From: Halobacterium wangiae
GTDB lineage: Archaea > Halobacteriota > Halobacteria > Halobacteriales > Halobacteriaceae
Reading direction: 5' to 3'
Length of the DNA stretch: 64,000 bases
NCBI RefSeq assembly: GCF_021249345.1
Contig: NZ_CP089588.1
Location: 1 to 64,000 of the forward strand
Position 1 is the stretch's first letter, and each line of letters begins with the position of its first letter. The translations under genes and the position numbers were made by a program. Positions 1 through 9,004 of this stretch are shown in pieces. Under the pieces are notes generated by a model. The model was not told the DNA's origin, did no database searches, and saw only the letters and a program-made list of their open reading frames with translations.

Positions 1-33
1 CGTCGGGCAGTCTCGTTCGTAAGTTCGCACACC

Positions 34-996
34 ATGAATCCGGGCACCACGCCAGCGGGTATCGAGTCCGAGGCGGACCTCAGGGCGGCGTTCGAGTCGG
101 CCGACTACGTCGCCGGCGACGAGATCGTGACCACGGTCAGTCTCGCGATCACCCTGGAGAAACCGCTGCTGGTCGAGGGGCCGCCGGGGGCGGGAAAGAC
201 CGAGATAGCGAAGGTGCTCGCGTCCGCGCTCGGCACGGAACTCGTGCGACTCCAGTGTTACGAGGGGCTCACCGCCGAGAACGCCCTCTACGAGTGGAAC
301 TACACGAAACAGTTGCTGGCCGTCCAGACGCGCGCCAGCGGCGGCGAAGGCGGGAGCGCTGAGGCGGAGTCGGTGTTCTCCGAGGAGTACCTGCTCGAAC
401 GACCGTTACTACGGGCGCTGCGGGCCGGGGCGGAGGCGCCACCGGTGTTGCTCATCGACGAGGTCGACCGGGCGGACGAGGCCTTCGAGGCGCTGCTGCT
501 GGAGGTGTTGAGCGATTTCCAGGTGTCCGTTCCCGAGATCGGGACCGTCCGAGCCGACGTGCCGCCGGTCGTCGTCATCACGTCGAACCGGACGCGGGGA
601 CTCAGCGACGCGCTGAAACGGCGTTGTCTCTACCTTTACATCGAACCCCCGGACTACGAAAAGGAGCGCACCATCGTCGAGCGGAAGGTCCCGGAGCTAG
701 AGGCGGCGCTGGTCGACGACGTCGTCGGGTTCGTCCAGGGACTGCGGGGGTCGTCGCTCCGCAAGCAGCCGGGTATCTCGGAGACGCTCGACTGGGCGCG
801 AGCCATCGCGACCCACCACACGGACGGAGACGACCTCTCGGTCCAGGAGGTGAAACGGACGCTGGCCTGTCTCCTGAAGGAGGCAGAGGACGTCGAGCGC
901 GTCGACGAGGAGCTGATCGCGGACCTGCTGGACGACCCTCCCGCTCCGGCGGCAGACGAGGCCGCGACCCCCGGCGACACCCCCGATGACGGCTGA
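34..996 (+). CDS. MoxR-family AAA+ ATPase, CoxD-like
   Basis: Cytoplasmic AAA+ ATPase of 320 residues. A Walker A motif (GPPGAGKT, residues 49-56), a Walker B motif (VLLIDEVD, about 138-145) and a sensor-like ITSNRTR segment near residue 190 are visible. MoxR proteins act as chaperones that insert metal cofactors or assemble complexes, usually with a VWA-domain partner. The next gene encodes such a partner and overlaps it by 11 nt. In CO dehydrogenase loci the homologue CoxD helps build the Mo-Cu centre, and here molybdenum hydroxylase genes lie about 12 kb downstream in the same island. Role in maturing that hydroxylase is inferred from the family and context. ATG chosen because the conserved N-terminal helix begins shortly after it. 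Confidence 0.88.
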   Translation: MNPGTTPAGIESEADLRAAFESADYVAGDEIVTTVSLAITLEKPLLVEGPPGAGKTEIAKVLASALGTELVRLQCYEGLTAENALYEWNYTKQLLAVQTRASGGEGGSAEAESVFSEEYLLERPLLRALRAGAEAPPVLLIDEVDRADEAFEALLLEVLSDFQVSVPEIGTVRADVPPVVVITSNRTRGLSDALKRRCLYLYIEPPDYEKERTIVERKVPELEAALVDDVVGFVQGLRGSSLRKQPGISETLDWARAIATHHTDGDDLSVQEVKRTLACLLKEAEDVERVDEELIADLLDDPPAPAADEAATPGDTPDDG

Positions 997-2251
997 CTGT
1001 CCCCGGGACTCCCGGTCCGTTCGGCTGTTCGACGACTCCGTCTACGGGGAACTCGTGACGTTCGTTCGCGCGCTACGGACGGCGGGCGCCGCGGTTCCCG
1101 CCAACGCCGCCATCTCCGCCGCGGAGGCGCTGTCTGTGGCCGGCGTGACCGACAAGGAGCGAACGCGAGTGAGCCTGCGCACCGCGGTGATCACCCGGGC
1201 CGACGACCGCGACCTGTTCGACCACCTGTTCGAGCAGTTCTGGGGCCGTCTTCGGGACGCAGTAACGCGAAGCCAGCAGGACGCCGGCGACGACGCGGCC
1301 GACGACGACGGCTTCGGCTTCGACGCCCAGGAGACGCCGGCGGACGCGGAGACGGTCGACGAACTCCCGGACGAGTCCGGGGGTGCCGACAGCAGCGACC
1401 TCTCGGTCGGCGACTCCGGGGGGGACCCCGAAGACGTCTACGAGATGGCGCAGTACAGTCCGGTGGGAGCGTCCGAGTCTGTCACGCCGAGTTCGCTGTC
1501 CGAGGAGGCGGCGACGGCGGCCGCCACGGAGCGTCTCACCAGCGTCCTCGCGACCCAGACGGGGCGCCGACCGGAGCGAGCGAACGCGGGGTCGCGGCCG
1601 GACGTCCGGCGGGCACTCCGCAACAGCGTCTCGACGGGCGGTGTCCTCACCTCGCTCCCGGAGCTACACCGCAAGGAGACCGAGGTCCGTGGCGTGGTGT
1701 TCGCGGACGTGAGCCGGTCGATGCTGGACGTCCTCGACAGGTCGTTCCTGGTCAGTTTCCTCCGAGCCGTCCACCAGTCGTGGCGGAGTGCACAGACGTT
1801 CATCTTCGACACGGACGTCCGGGAGATAACCGACGCACTCGACACCGAAACCGCCGACGCGACGTTCGACGCCCTGGAGGCGGCAGAGGCAGCGTGGGGT
1901 GGCGGGACGCGCATCGGCCACGCCATCGAGTCGGTCCACGAACGGGACCCGGACGTCGTCGACCACCGGACGGTCGTCCTGGTGCTCAGCGACGGCCTGG
2001 AGATGGGGGAACTCGACGAACTCGAGTCCGGCATGGCGTGGCTGGCGCGGCGCGCCTCGCTGGTGGTGTGGCTGAACCCGCTCGCGAAGTCCAGCGAGTA
2101 CGAGCCGACCGCGGCGGGCATGGCGACGGCAGTCCCGTACGTGGACTGTCTCTACCCGTTCGCGGGGGTCGAGGACGTCGACTCCCTCGCCCGCGAACTG
2201 CAGCTCTATCCACCGCGGCAGGTCGGTGTTCGGCCGAACACCGTCTACTGA
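986..2251 (+). CDS. VWA domain protein, CoxE-like
   Basis: Protein of 421 residues. It has an N-terminal helical region, a very acidic linker (about 98-155) and a C-terminal von Willebrand A domain. The metal-ion-dependent adhesion site DxSxS is present as DVSRS at residues 241-245, followed later by VLVLSDG. CoxE-type VWA proteins work with MoxR/CoxD ATPases in cofactor insertion into molybdenum hydroxylases. The ATG lies inside the end of the preceding ATPase gene, so the two are translationally coupled. Assignment to the family is firm; the target enzyme (the hydroxylase at 12.9-16.7 kb) is inferred from gene content. Confidence 0.85.
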   Translation: MTADCPRDSRSVRLFDDSVYGELVTFVRALRTAGAAVPANAAISAAEALSVAGVTDKERTRVSLRTAVITRADDRDLFDHLFEQFWGRLRDAVTRSQQDAGDDAADDDGFGFDAQETPADAETVDELPDESGGADSSDLSVGDSGGDPEDVYEMAQYSPVGASESVTPSSLSEEAATAAATERLTSVLATQTGRRPERANAGSRPDVRRALRNSVSTGGVLTSLPELHRKETEVRGVVFADVSRSMLDVLDRSFLVSFLRAVHQSWRSAQTFIFDTDVREITDALDTETADATFDALEAAEAAWGGGTRIGHAIESVHERDPDVVDHRTVVLVLSDGLEMGELDELESGMAWLARRASLVVWLNPLAKSSEYEPTAAGMATAVPYVDCLYPFAGVEDVDSLARELQLYPPRQVGVRPNTVY

Positions 2252-2426
2252 GCGTCTCCCGGTGTTCGGAGCGCCGACCGGCCCCGCACACTGCTGTGTC
2301 GTCTTCCCCGTTCTACACCCGCCCACAGGAATGGTGGCTTGTTCGACACGTTCGGGCCCGTGGTTCGGTGAGCCGTTAGTTCTGCCCCGCACGGGGGCGA
2401 TATTTTGGATACGTCGTGTAATATAT

Positions 2427-2464
2427 TATGTGTCAACAAGAGAGAAGTGAACGTTACATTTATA
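2427..2464 (+). promoter_or_regulatory. livM promoter region
   Basis: AT-rich stretch after a GC-rich intergenic. A TTTATA box at 2459-2464 lies 27-32 nt before the livM ATG, the usual haloarchaeal spacing for a leaderless transcript. A TATGTGTCA element at 2427-2435 just upstream resembles sequences before the HisD-like gene and in the mmsA/hydroxylase intergenic region. Confidence 0.5.
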
Positions 2465-2490
2465 TCGTACGGGTGCCGCTACCATTGGTA

Positions 2491-3546
2491 ATGGAGAGCA
2501 AGGAGCAAGAATCAGGCTGGCTCGAACGGATCGTATCTGTCGTCGACGGACGGGAACTGCTGCTGCTCTTCGCGCTCGTACTGTTCCCCCTGTTCCTCAC
2601 GGGCAACTTCTCGCTCACCACGCACGTGTTGATCTTCGCGATGTTCGCGATGGGGTACTACATCTCGCTGGGAGAGACCGGGATGCTGACGTTCGGCCAC
2701 GCAGCGTTCTTCGGCCTCGGCGCGTACGGGTCGGCGTTCTGGCTCGTCCACGTCGACGCACCTGCGTACATGGGCTTCTTCGGCATCGTCACCGGGACGC
2801 TCCTGGCCATCGTCGGCGGCATCGTCATCGGTGCGCTCTCCCTCAGACGGCGCGGGACGTACCTCGCGCTCATCACGCTCGCCTTCCAGCAGATGGTGTA
2901 CTTCACGTTCTTCCAGTGGGAGTCACTCACTGGCGGCGACGACGGCCTCTACGGGCTGGAGACGCCGACGCTGGGGATTCCTGGCGTGTTCGTCCTGGAG
3001 TTCGAGGAGGCGTTCGGCGGGCTGGTCAACTCGGAGATGATGTTCTTCGCCTTCGTGTTCGTCATCTTCACGGCGAGCGTCCTCGCCATCCGGCGACTCA
3101 AGCAGTCGAAACTCGGCCACGTGTTCAACGCGGTCCGGGAGAACGAGGACCGCGCGAACTTCCTCGGCTACGACGTCCAGCGCTACCGGATGATCGCCTT
3201 CGTCGCCAGCGCGGGGTTCGCCGGTCTCGGCGGGACCCTCTACCCGATCTACCTCAACTTCGTCGGACTGAGTACGCTGAACTGGGTGCTATCGGGCGAG
3301 GTCAACTTCTTCCTGCTGCTGGGTGGCCTCGGCTCGTTCGTCGGTCCCATCGTCGGGACGATGTCCTACTACTGGGTGGTCGACGAGATCAGCGCGTTCA
3401 CGGAACACTGGCAGCTGTTCGTGGGCCTCATCTTCATCGCACTCGTGCTGTTCCTGCCGGAGGGAATCGTCGGGACCCTGCGGGACTACGTCTCCGACCG
3501 CACGTCGTACACGACCCAGGAGGTGCCCCCACGCAGCAATGAGTGA
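2491..3546 (+). CDS. livM: Branched-chain-type ABC transporter permease LivM
   Basis: Membrane permease of 351 residues with about ten hydrophobic segments. It belongs to the LivM family of the branched-chain amino acid (HAAT) ABC importers, recognisable from the segment GETGMLTFGHAAFFGLGAY near residue 60 and from FLLLGGLGSFVGPIVG near residue 280. Many LivM/H systems in catabolic loci import aromatic or other organic acids rather than amino acids. The ATG at 2491 is preferred over an upstream in-frame start at 2428 because a TTTATA box sits 27-32 nt before it. It is followed by livH, with livK, livG and livF beyond an inverted SDR gene. Confidence 0.9.
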   Translation: MESKEQESGWLERIVSVVDGRELLLLFALVLFPLFLTGNFSLTTHVLIFAMFAMGYYISLGETGMLTFGHAAFFGLGAYGSAFWLVHVDAPAYMGFFGIVTGTLLAIVGGIVIGALSLRRRGTYLALITLAFQQMVYFTFFQWESLTGGDDGLYGLETPTLGIPGVFVLEFEEAFGGLVNSEMMFFAFVFVIFTASVLAIRRLKQSKLGHVFNAVRENEDRANFLGYDVQRYRMIAFVASAGFAGLGGTLYPIYLNFVGLSTLNWVLSGEVNFFLLLGGLGSFVGPIVGTMSYYWVVDEISAFTEHWQLFVGLIFIALVLFLPEGIVGTLRDYVSDRTSYTTQEVPPRSNE

Positions 3547-3627
3547 GCACCACACCGACCACGGCCGGACGGACGAACTGTCGACCAGCCACTGCGACAC
3601 CCCCCTCTCACGGAGTCAAACGTAACA

Positions 3628-4518
3628 ATGGTATCCACAAGCCAATTCCTGATCCAGGTACTGAACGGCCTCTCGCTCGCGAGCATCTTCGCCCTGACGG
3701 CGATGGGACTGACGATCATCTTCGGGCTGATGGGCGTCGTCAACTTCGCGCACGGTGCGTACTACGGTCTGGGCATCTACTTCGGGCTAGCGACCCTCCA
3801 GATGATCTCCGGGCCGTGGGCGTTCCTGGCGGCGATGCTCGTCGCCCTGCTGGCGACGGCGGCCGTCGGCGTCGCGACCGAAGTGACCGTGATCCGCCCC
3901 CTCTACGACCGCGACTTGATAGCGTCGTTACTGCTGACGTTCGGGGTGATGCTCGTGCTCCACGAGGTCATCCGCATGGTCTGGGGAGTCGGGAGTCAGA
4001 CGGTGAGCACGCCGTCGCTCTTCCGGTTCTCGGTCGGCCTCGGCATCATCAACTACCCGGCGTACCGGCTGTTCGTCATCGGCCTGGCGGTCGTCGTCTC
4101 CGTCGCCGTCTGGCTGTTCCTCCAGCGGACGGACATCGGGATGATCATCCGCGCCGCCACGGAGAACCGCGACATGGTGAAGGCACTCGGCATCGACATC
4201 GACCGCGTCTACACGCTCGTCTTCGCCCTCGGCGTCGGCATCGCGGGCCTCGCCGGCATCCTCCACGCGCCGATGATCAGCGTCTACCCGGAGGTCGGGA
4301 CCACCATCGTCGTGCAGAGCTTCGTCGTGGTCGTCATCGGCGGGCTCAACAGCTTCCGCGGGTCGATCATCGCGGCAATCCTCGTCGGCGAGGCGAGCGC
4401 GCTCTCGTACCTCATCTGGCCGCCGATGACCGACGTCGCCATCTTCATCGTGATGGCGCTGTTCCTCATCCTGCGCCCGCAGGGGATCTTCGGGAAGTCG
4501 CTGGGCGGCCTCGAGTAA
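3628..4518 (+). CDS. livH: Branched-chain-type ABC transporter permease LivH
   Basis: Integral membrane protein of 296 residues with about eight hydrophobic segments. It is a LivH-type permease, the partner of LivM in the translocation pore. Typical segments are LTAMGLTIIFGLMGVVNFAHGAYY near the N-terminus and VVVIGGLNSFRGSIIAAI near residue 240, the latter matching the loop that contacts the LivG/F ATPases. It starts 81 nt after livM on the same strand and is probably co-transcribed. Substrate not predictable; the surrounding catabolic genes point to an organic acid. Confidence 0.9.
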   Translation: MVSTSQFLIQVLNGLSLASIFALTAMGLTIIFGLMGVVNFAHGAYYGLGIYFGLATLQMISGPWAFLAAMLVALLATAAVGVATEVTVIRPLYDRDLIASLLLTFGVMLVLHEVIRMVWGVGSQTVSTPSLFRFSVGLGIINYPAYRLFVIGLAVVVSVAVWLFLQRTDIGMIIRAATENRDMVKALGIDIDRVYTLVFALGVGIAGLAGILHAPMISVYPEVGTTIVVQSFVVVVIGGLNSFRGSIIAAILVGEASALSYLIWPPMTDVAIFIVMALFLILRPQGIFGKSLGGLE

Positions 4519-4626
4519 CCCGCGCGCCGCTTTCTCGTAGTCGGTCAGTTCTGATTCGCGACTGCTGTTCCTCGCAGTCAGCGTCGCCAAGTACCGTGAG
4601 AAGTGAGTTCGGAGTCGCGGTTCCGG

Positions 4627-5394
4627 TCAGTACCAGACGCTCCCGCCGTCGACGTTGACGTCCTGTGCGGTTACGTGTTGCCCGCGCTCGCTGGCCAGGT
4701 AGACGACCTGGTTGGCGACGTCGGTCGCGGTCACGAGTTCGCCTAGCGCGGCGTCCTCGGTGAACACGCGACGTTTGGCCTCCTCGTAGGAGACGTCCAG
4801 CTTCTCGGCCTGTTTCTCGATGACGCTCTCGATCCTGGGACCCTTCGTCGCGCCGGGGCAGATGGCGTTGACCGTGACGTCGTCGTCACCGAGTTCGAAG
4901 GCGAGCGTCCGCGTCAGTCCGATGACTGCCATCTTCGACGCCGTGTACGGCGTCCGGTTCGGGAGCGGTCGCTTCCCGCTGATCGAGGAGATGTTGACGA
5001 CGCTCCCCCTGTCGCTGTCCCGGAGGTGTTCGGCGGCGTATTTGGCGGTGAGGAACATCCCCATCACGTTGACGTCCATCGTCTGCTGCCAGTCCTCGAC
5101 GGACACCTCCTCGACGGGAGCCGTGGGGCCGGCGATGCCGCTGTTGTTCACGAGGCAGTCCAGGCCGCCGAACTCCTCGACTGTCGCATCGATGGACGAC
5201 GCCACCGATTCCTCGTCGGTGACGTCGGTCTCGACGGGGAGTGCTCCCTCGCCGATCTCCTCGGCCGTCTCGTAGATTCCGTCGCTCCGTGCGGCCACGG
5301 CGACGTTCGCGCCTTCCTCGGCCAGCGTGACGGCTATCTCTCGACCGATACCCTGACTCCCGCCGGTGACGAACGCGGTGACTCCGTCTAGCAT
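4627..5394 (-). CDS. SDR-family NAD(P)-dependent oxidoreductase
   Basis: Classical short-chain dehydrogenase of 255 residues. The nucleotide-binding motif TGGSQGIG is at residues 10-17, a variant NNSG motif stands where NNAG is usual, and the catalytic Ser (NISSISG) and YxxxK (YTASK) are in order. Such enzymes oxidise secondary alcohols or reduce ketones. It lies on the opposite strand between livH and livK, so it splits the transporter genes and must have its own promoter. It may act on an intermediate of the local pathway. The C-terminal DVNVDGG segment is normal for the family. Substrate unknown. Confidence 0.85.
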   Translation of the reverse strand: MLDGVTAFVTGGSQGIGREIAVTLAEEGANVAVAARSDGIYETAEEIGEGALPVETDVTDEESVASSIDATVEEFGGLDCLVNNSGIAGPTAPVEEVSVEDWQQTMDVNVMGMFLTAKYAAEHLRDSDRGSVVNISSISGKRPLPNRTPYTASKMAVIGLTRTLAFELGDDDVTVNAICPGATKGPRIESVIEKQAEKLDVSYEEAKRRVFTEDAALGELVTATDVANQVVYLASERGQHVTAQDVNVDGGSVWY

Positions 5395-5721
5395 CGGTGC
5401 TACCTGTGCGGTCGACGGCAGATAGTTGTTCCTGACAACGGAAGTACCGGTTTACGAACGTCGGACTGACTATTGTTGCAAAAATTACTGGTTCGGCCGA
5501 GAGACGACCTCCTCCCGCCCGTCTCTGAGGAGCATCGTCCCGCGCGTGGTGTTCCGAGATGCGGCAAAACAAGCCGGTTGCCCGCCGATACACTCCGCCC
5601 GAAGCTGTTTTAAATCGGCGGTGGGCGAAATTATGCAGGAATTCTGTCTATTGTCCATCGCGTAGCGCGTATTAGAGAAACATTTATCAGGGATGTCTAT
5701 GATAGAGATTCACGCACATTC
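5395..5721. promoter_or_regulatory. Divergent intergenic region, SDR/livK
   Basis: 327 nt without a gene between the leftward SDR and rightward binding-protein genes. It is AT-richer than the flanks. Candidate rightward TATA boxes are TTTTAAAT at 5608-5615 and TTTATC at 5682-5687, the latter 35-40 nt before the livK ATG. Leftward, a CTATC-containing segment near 5425 is about 30 nt before the SDR start. No operator-like palindrome stands out. Confidence 0.4.
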
Positions 5722-6993
5722 ATGAACGGGGAGAATTCGGCGACGGAAGGACGGAAATCAGGTGGGGTCTCCCGGCGAGACGTCATCAAGGCATCGGGGG
5801 CAGGCGGACTCGTCGGTATCTCGGGACTGAGCGGCTGTCTCGACGTACTGTCTGGTGGCGGTAACGGCAACGTCCGACTCGGGACTGCGTTCCCGTACAC
5901 GGGCGCCTACAGCGAGGAGGCGACCACACAGAAGGAGGGGGTCGACCTCGCGGTCAAGGAGATCAACGAGAACGGCGGACTGAACGGGAAGGACGTCGAG
6001 GTCATCGACCGCGACACCGAACTCAACGGGGACACGAGCGCACGCCGCATCCGTGACCTCATCAACAACGAGGACATCGACCTCCTCGTCGCGAACCTCT
6101 CGGGTGGGATCTCCCTGCAGACGAACACGCAGGCCAAGGAGAGCGGCATCCCGTACATGGCGGGCTGCCAGACGATTCCCGACTTCCACACCCAGGAGAA
6201 CCTGTACGACTGCTCGTACACGCCGTACGCACTGAACTACCAGACCCAGTACGCGAACGCGGCGTTCATCCACGAGAACCTCGGCGAGACCATGTACGGT
6301 CTGTACGCCGACTACGCCTGGGGCCAGGACTCCTGGAAACACCAGAAGAACGCGTTCCAGGAGCTCGGTGGCACCATCGAGGGCGAGGTCGCCGCGCCAC
6401 TCGGTGCGAGCGACTTCGCCTCGCAGCTATCCTCGGCCGAGAACTCGGACGCGGACGTGCTGTTCATCCAGAACCTCGGTGCCGACCAGGCGACCTCGCT
6501 CAGTCAGGCCCGCGAGTTCGGTCTCCACGAGAGCAAGGAGATCTTCATCGGCCTGACGACGGTCACCGTCGCGCGGCGTGCCGGACTGGACCAGTGGGAC
6601 AACATCTACGCTGGCATCCAGTACAACGCGAACGCCGACAACCCGGCGACCAACGAGTTCAGCCAGAAGATGTCCGACGAGTTCGGCAACCCCGGCGACT
6701 CCTACTCCGCGGTCTGTTACACTGCGGTCAAGGAGTTCGAGCGCGCCGTCAACAGCGCAGAGAGCCTCGACCCGGAGGATATCACGACTGCGATCAACGA
6801 GAACCCGTCGTTCGAGCACACGAAGACCGGCGAGGAGTGGCGCGACTGCGACAACCAGTCCATCCAGGACTGGTACATCGTCCAGGGGAAGCCCACCTCC
6901 GAACAGGAGGACGAGTGGGACATCTTCTCCTTCGAGGACACCCAGGGCGGCGCAGAACTGCTGCCCGACTGCGGTTCGGACCTCTACACGTAA
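5722..6993 (+). CDS. ABC transporter substrate-binding lipoprotein, LivK-like
   Basis: Secreted periplasmic-binding-type protein of 423 residues. The N-terminus has a twin-arginine motif (SRRDVIK), a hydrophobic stretch and a lipobox ending LSGC near residue 38, so it is probably TAT-exported and anchored to the membrane by a lipidated Cys, as is common in haloarchaea. The mature part fits the type I binding-protein family (GTAFPYTGAYSEEATTQKEG and ADYAWGQDSWK-like segments) that serves Liv transporters. The livG and livF ATPase genes follow directly. Family members bind amino acids, amides or aromatic acids; the ligand here is unknown. Confidence 0.9.
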   Translation: MNGENSATEGRKSGGVSRRDVIKASGAGGLVGISGLSGCLDVLSGGGNGNVRLGTAFPYTGAYSEEATTQKEGVDLAVKEINENGGLNGKDVEVIDRDTELNGDTSARRIRDLINNEDIDLLVANLSGGISLQTNTQAKESGIPYMAGCQTIPDFHTQENLYDCSYTPYALNYQTQYANAAFIHENLGETMYGLYADYAWGQDSWKHQKNAFQELGGTIEGEVAAPLGASDFASQLSSAENSDADVLFIQNLGADQATSLSQAREFGLHESKEIFIGLTTVTVARRAGLDQWDNIYAGIQYNANADNPATNEFSQKMSDEFGNPGDSYSAVCYTAVKEFERAVNSAESLDPEDITTAINENPSFEHTKTGEEWRDCDNQSIQDWYIVQGKPTSEQEDEWDIFSFEDTQGGAELLPDCGSDLYT

Positions 6994-7021
6994 CGCCATC
7001 TGAACATCGGTTTCCGCTACA

Positions 7022-7777
7022 ATGCCACTACTGCAAACAAAGGGACTTACGAAGAGGTTCGGGACGTTCGCCGCCGTCGACTCGGTCGACTACCACGTCA
7101 ACGAGGGCGAGATCGCGAGCATCATCGGCCCAAACGGCGCCGGGAAGACGACGTTCTTCAACCTCATCACCGGCGAGTACGAAGCGACGGAGGGGACGAT
7201 CACGTTCGGCGGGTCGGAGGTCACCGACCTCCAGCCGTACGAGCGTGTACAGCGCGGCATCGGCCGCGTGTTCCAGATATCGAACGTCTTCCCGGAGCTG
7301 ACCACCTTCGAGAACGTGCGACTGGCGGTCCAGTCTCGGGAGACGGACGGACAGCGAGCGCTCCTGGAGAAGGCCACCGACGACCAGTCGATCATCGACG
7401 AGACACACGACATCCTCGAGGACCTGAAACTCCACGAGAACCGCCAGACGGTCGCGAACAACCTCTCCTACGGGAACAAGCGCCGCCTCGAGATCGGGAT
7501 GGCCATCGCACTCGACCCGGCGTTGCTGTTGCTGGACGAGCCGACGGCCGGCCTCCCCGAGGAGGAGATGCACGAGGTGTCGGAGTTCATCCGCTCGGTG
7601 TCGGACGACCACACGATCCTCCTCGTGGAACACAAGATGGACGTCGTGATGGGGCTCTCCGACCGCATCTCCGTCCTCCACGAGGGCGAACTGATCGCGG
7701 ACGGCTCCGTCGACGAGATCCGGGACAACGAGCGCGTCCAGCGCGTCTACCTCGGGGAGGACAGCCTCTATGCTTGA
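7022..7777 (+). CDS. livG: ABC transporter ATP-binding protein LivG
   Basis: Cytoplasmic ABC ATPase of 251 residues. Walker A (GPNGAGKT) is near residue 39, an ABC signature variant (LSYGNKRRLEIGMA) near 150, Walker B (LLLLDEPTAGL) near 165 and the switch His in LVEHKMD near 203. The long insert between Walker A and the signature, and the form LSYGxxRRLEI, are typical of LivG. It powers the LivH/LivM permease pair. Its stop overlaps the livF start by 8 nt, showing translational coupling. Confidence 0.92.
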   Translation: MPLLQTKGLTKRFGTFAAVDSVDYHVNEGEIASIIGPNGAGKTTFFNLITGEYEATEGTITFGGSEVTDLQPYERVQRGIGRVFQISNVFPELTTFENVRLAVQSRETDGQRALLEKATDDQSIIDETHDILEDLKLHENRQTVANNLSYGNKRRLEIGMAIALDPALLLLDEPTAGLPEEEMHEVSEFIRSVSDDHTILLVEHKMDVVMGLSDRISVLHEGELIADGSVDEIRDNERVQRVYLGEDSLYA

Positions 7778-8468
7778 GGTGTCGGACATCGACGCCTACT
7801 ACGGGGAGACGCAGGTGCTGTTCGGCGTGGACCTCTCTGTCGAGCAGGGAGAGGTCGTCTCCATCGTGGGGCGCAACGGCGTCGGGAAGACGACGACGCT
7901 CCGGTCGATCCTCAACCTCGCCGAGGTGAAAGACGGGGCGATCACGTTCCGGGGCGAGGAGATCACCGGCGAGGACACCCAGGACATCGCGAAGCGAGGC
8001 ATCGGCTACGCTCCCGAGGAGCGGGACATCTTCGCCGGCCTGACGGTCCGGGAGAACCTGAAGATGGCAGCGACGTCGATGTCCGCCTCGCGTACCGCGG
8101 AGCGCATGGAGTCGGTGACCGAACGGTTCCCGAAGCTCCGCGAACTGTACGAGAGCAAGGGCGGCCACCTCAGTGGCGGCGAGCAGCAGATGCTGACCAT
8201 CGCGCGTGCGCTGATGGAGGACAACGACATCATCCTCATCGACGAACCCACCGAGGGGCTGGCGCCACGGATCGCCGAGGACGTCAGGGACGCCATCGCC
8301 GACCTGAAGGGAGAGAAGACGGTCCTGCTCGTCGAGCAGTCGACGAAACTGGTGTACGAACTCTCCGACCGCATCTACGGGATGGTCGACGGCGAGGTCG
8401 TCTACGAGGGGACCCCCGACGACGCCGAGGAGAGCGGCCGCGTCAAGGAGTTGCTGACGATCCAGTAG
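7770..8468 (+). CDS. livF: ABC transporter ATP-binding protein LivF
   Basis: Cytoplasmic ABC ATPase of 232 residues, the LivF partner of LivG. Motifs in order are Walker A (GRNGVGKTT, near residue 37), signature (LSGGEQQML, near 135), Walker B (ILIDEPTEGLAP, near 155) and the switch region LVEQSTK near 190. The EGLAP sequence after Walker B is characteristic of LivF. It overlaps livG by 8 nt and ends the transporter gene set. Confidence 0.92.
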   Translation: MLEVSDIDAYYGETQVLFGVDLSVEQGEVVSIVGRNGVGKTTTLRSILNLAEVKDGAITFRGEEITGEDTQDIAKRGIGYAPEERDIFAGLTVRENLKMAATSMSASRTAERMESVTERFPKLRELYESKGGHLSGGEQQMLTIARALMEDNDIILIDEPTEGLAPRIAEDVRDAIADLKGEKTVLLVEQSTKLVYELSDRIYGMVDGEVVYEGTPDDAEESGRVKELLTIQ

Positions 8469-8524
8469 TCGGTCAGTCGAACCTCCCCGTTCCTGTTGGC
8501 TTCTACTCGCCGCTCGGGGCAACC

Positions 8525-8529
8525 TATAA
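8525..8529 (+). promoter_or_regulatory. TATA box of the 8555 UspA gene
   Basis: TATAA at 8525-8529 lies 26-30 nt before the ATG at 8555. This is the expected distance for a leaderless haloarchaeal transcript and indicates that the UspA gene has its own promoter despite following livF closely. Confidence 0.55.
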
Positions 8530-8554
8530 GCAGTCGCTGATTCGAACTACTGTC

Positions 8555-8953
8555 ATGTACCGGGTACTCGTTGCTGTCGGCGACGACGAAGACAGAGTGA
8601 GCAAGCAGGTCAACTTCGTCAAGTCGTTACCGGGGTCGACCGACGAAGTCGACGTCACCGTCGTGCACGCGGTGAAGAAGCGCCAAGGGTCCAGGGACCT
8701 CCAGAAGCCCGACCGCATCCCGGCGGTCCGGCAGGCCGCCCGACAGCTCTCCAGCGACGGTTACAGCGTCTCCGAGGAGGACGCCAGAGAAGACCCCGTC
8801 GAGGGAATCGTCACCGTCGCCGACGACATCGACGCCGACCTCATCGTCCTCGGTGGCCGCAAGCGGAGTCCCGCCGGCAAAGCAGTGTTCGGCAGCGTCA
8901 CACAGTCCGTCATCCTCACGACCGACCGCCCCGTGGCGGTCACCGGCATCTGA
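8555..8953 (+). CDS. UspA-family universal stress protein
   Basis: Small cytoplasmic protein of 132 residues with one Usp domain. The nucleotide-binding motif G-x2-G-x9-G-S/T is visible near the C-terminus, beginning GGRKRSP and ending FGSVTQSV. Usp proteins bind ATP or act as signal adaptors, and in haloarchaea are often encoded beside transporters. It follows livF but has its own promoter and faces the convergent cyclase gene. It resembles the second Usp at 36.3-36.8 kb in this motif (GKAVFGS shared). Confidence 0.85.
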   Translation: MYRVLVAVGDDEDRVSKQVNFVKSLPGSTDEVDVTVVHAVKKRQGSRDLQKPDRIPAVRQAARQLSSDGYSVSEEDAREDPVEGIVTVADDIDADLIVLGGRKRSPAGKAVFGSVTQSVILTTDRPVAVTGI

Positions 8954-8956
8954 GCG

Positions 8957-8974
8957 CGGGTCGCGTGCGACCCG
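8957..8974. terminator. Hairpin between convergent usp and cyclase genes
   Basis: Perfect 8-bp inverted repeat (CGGGTCGC and GCGACCCG) separated by 2 nt, directly after the usp stop. A GC-rich hairpin between two convergent genes could serve as a bidirectional terminator. There is no long T-run after it, so this is only a candidate. Confidence 0.35.
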
Positions 8975-9004
8975 GGAGACGCTTCTGCTGTCCCGTTCGC
9001 CCGC

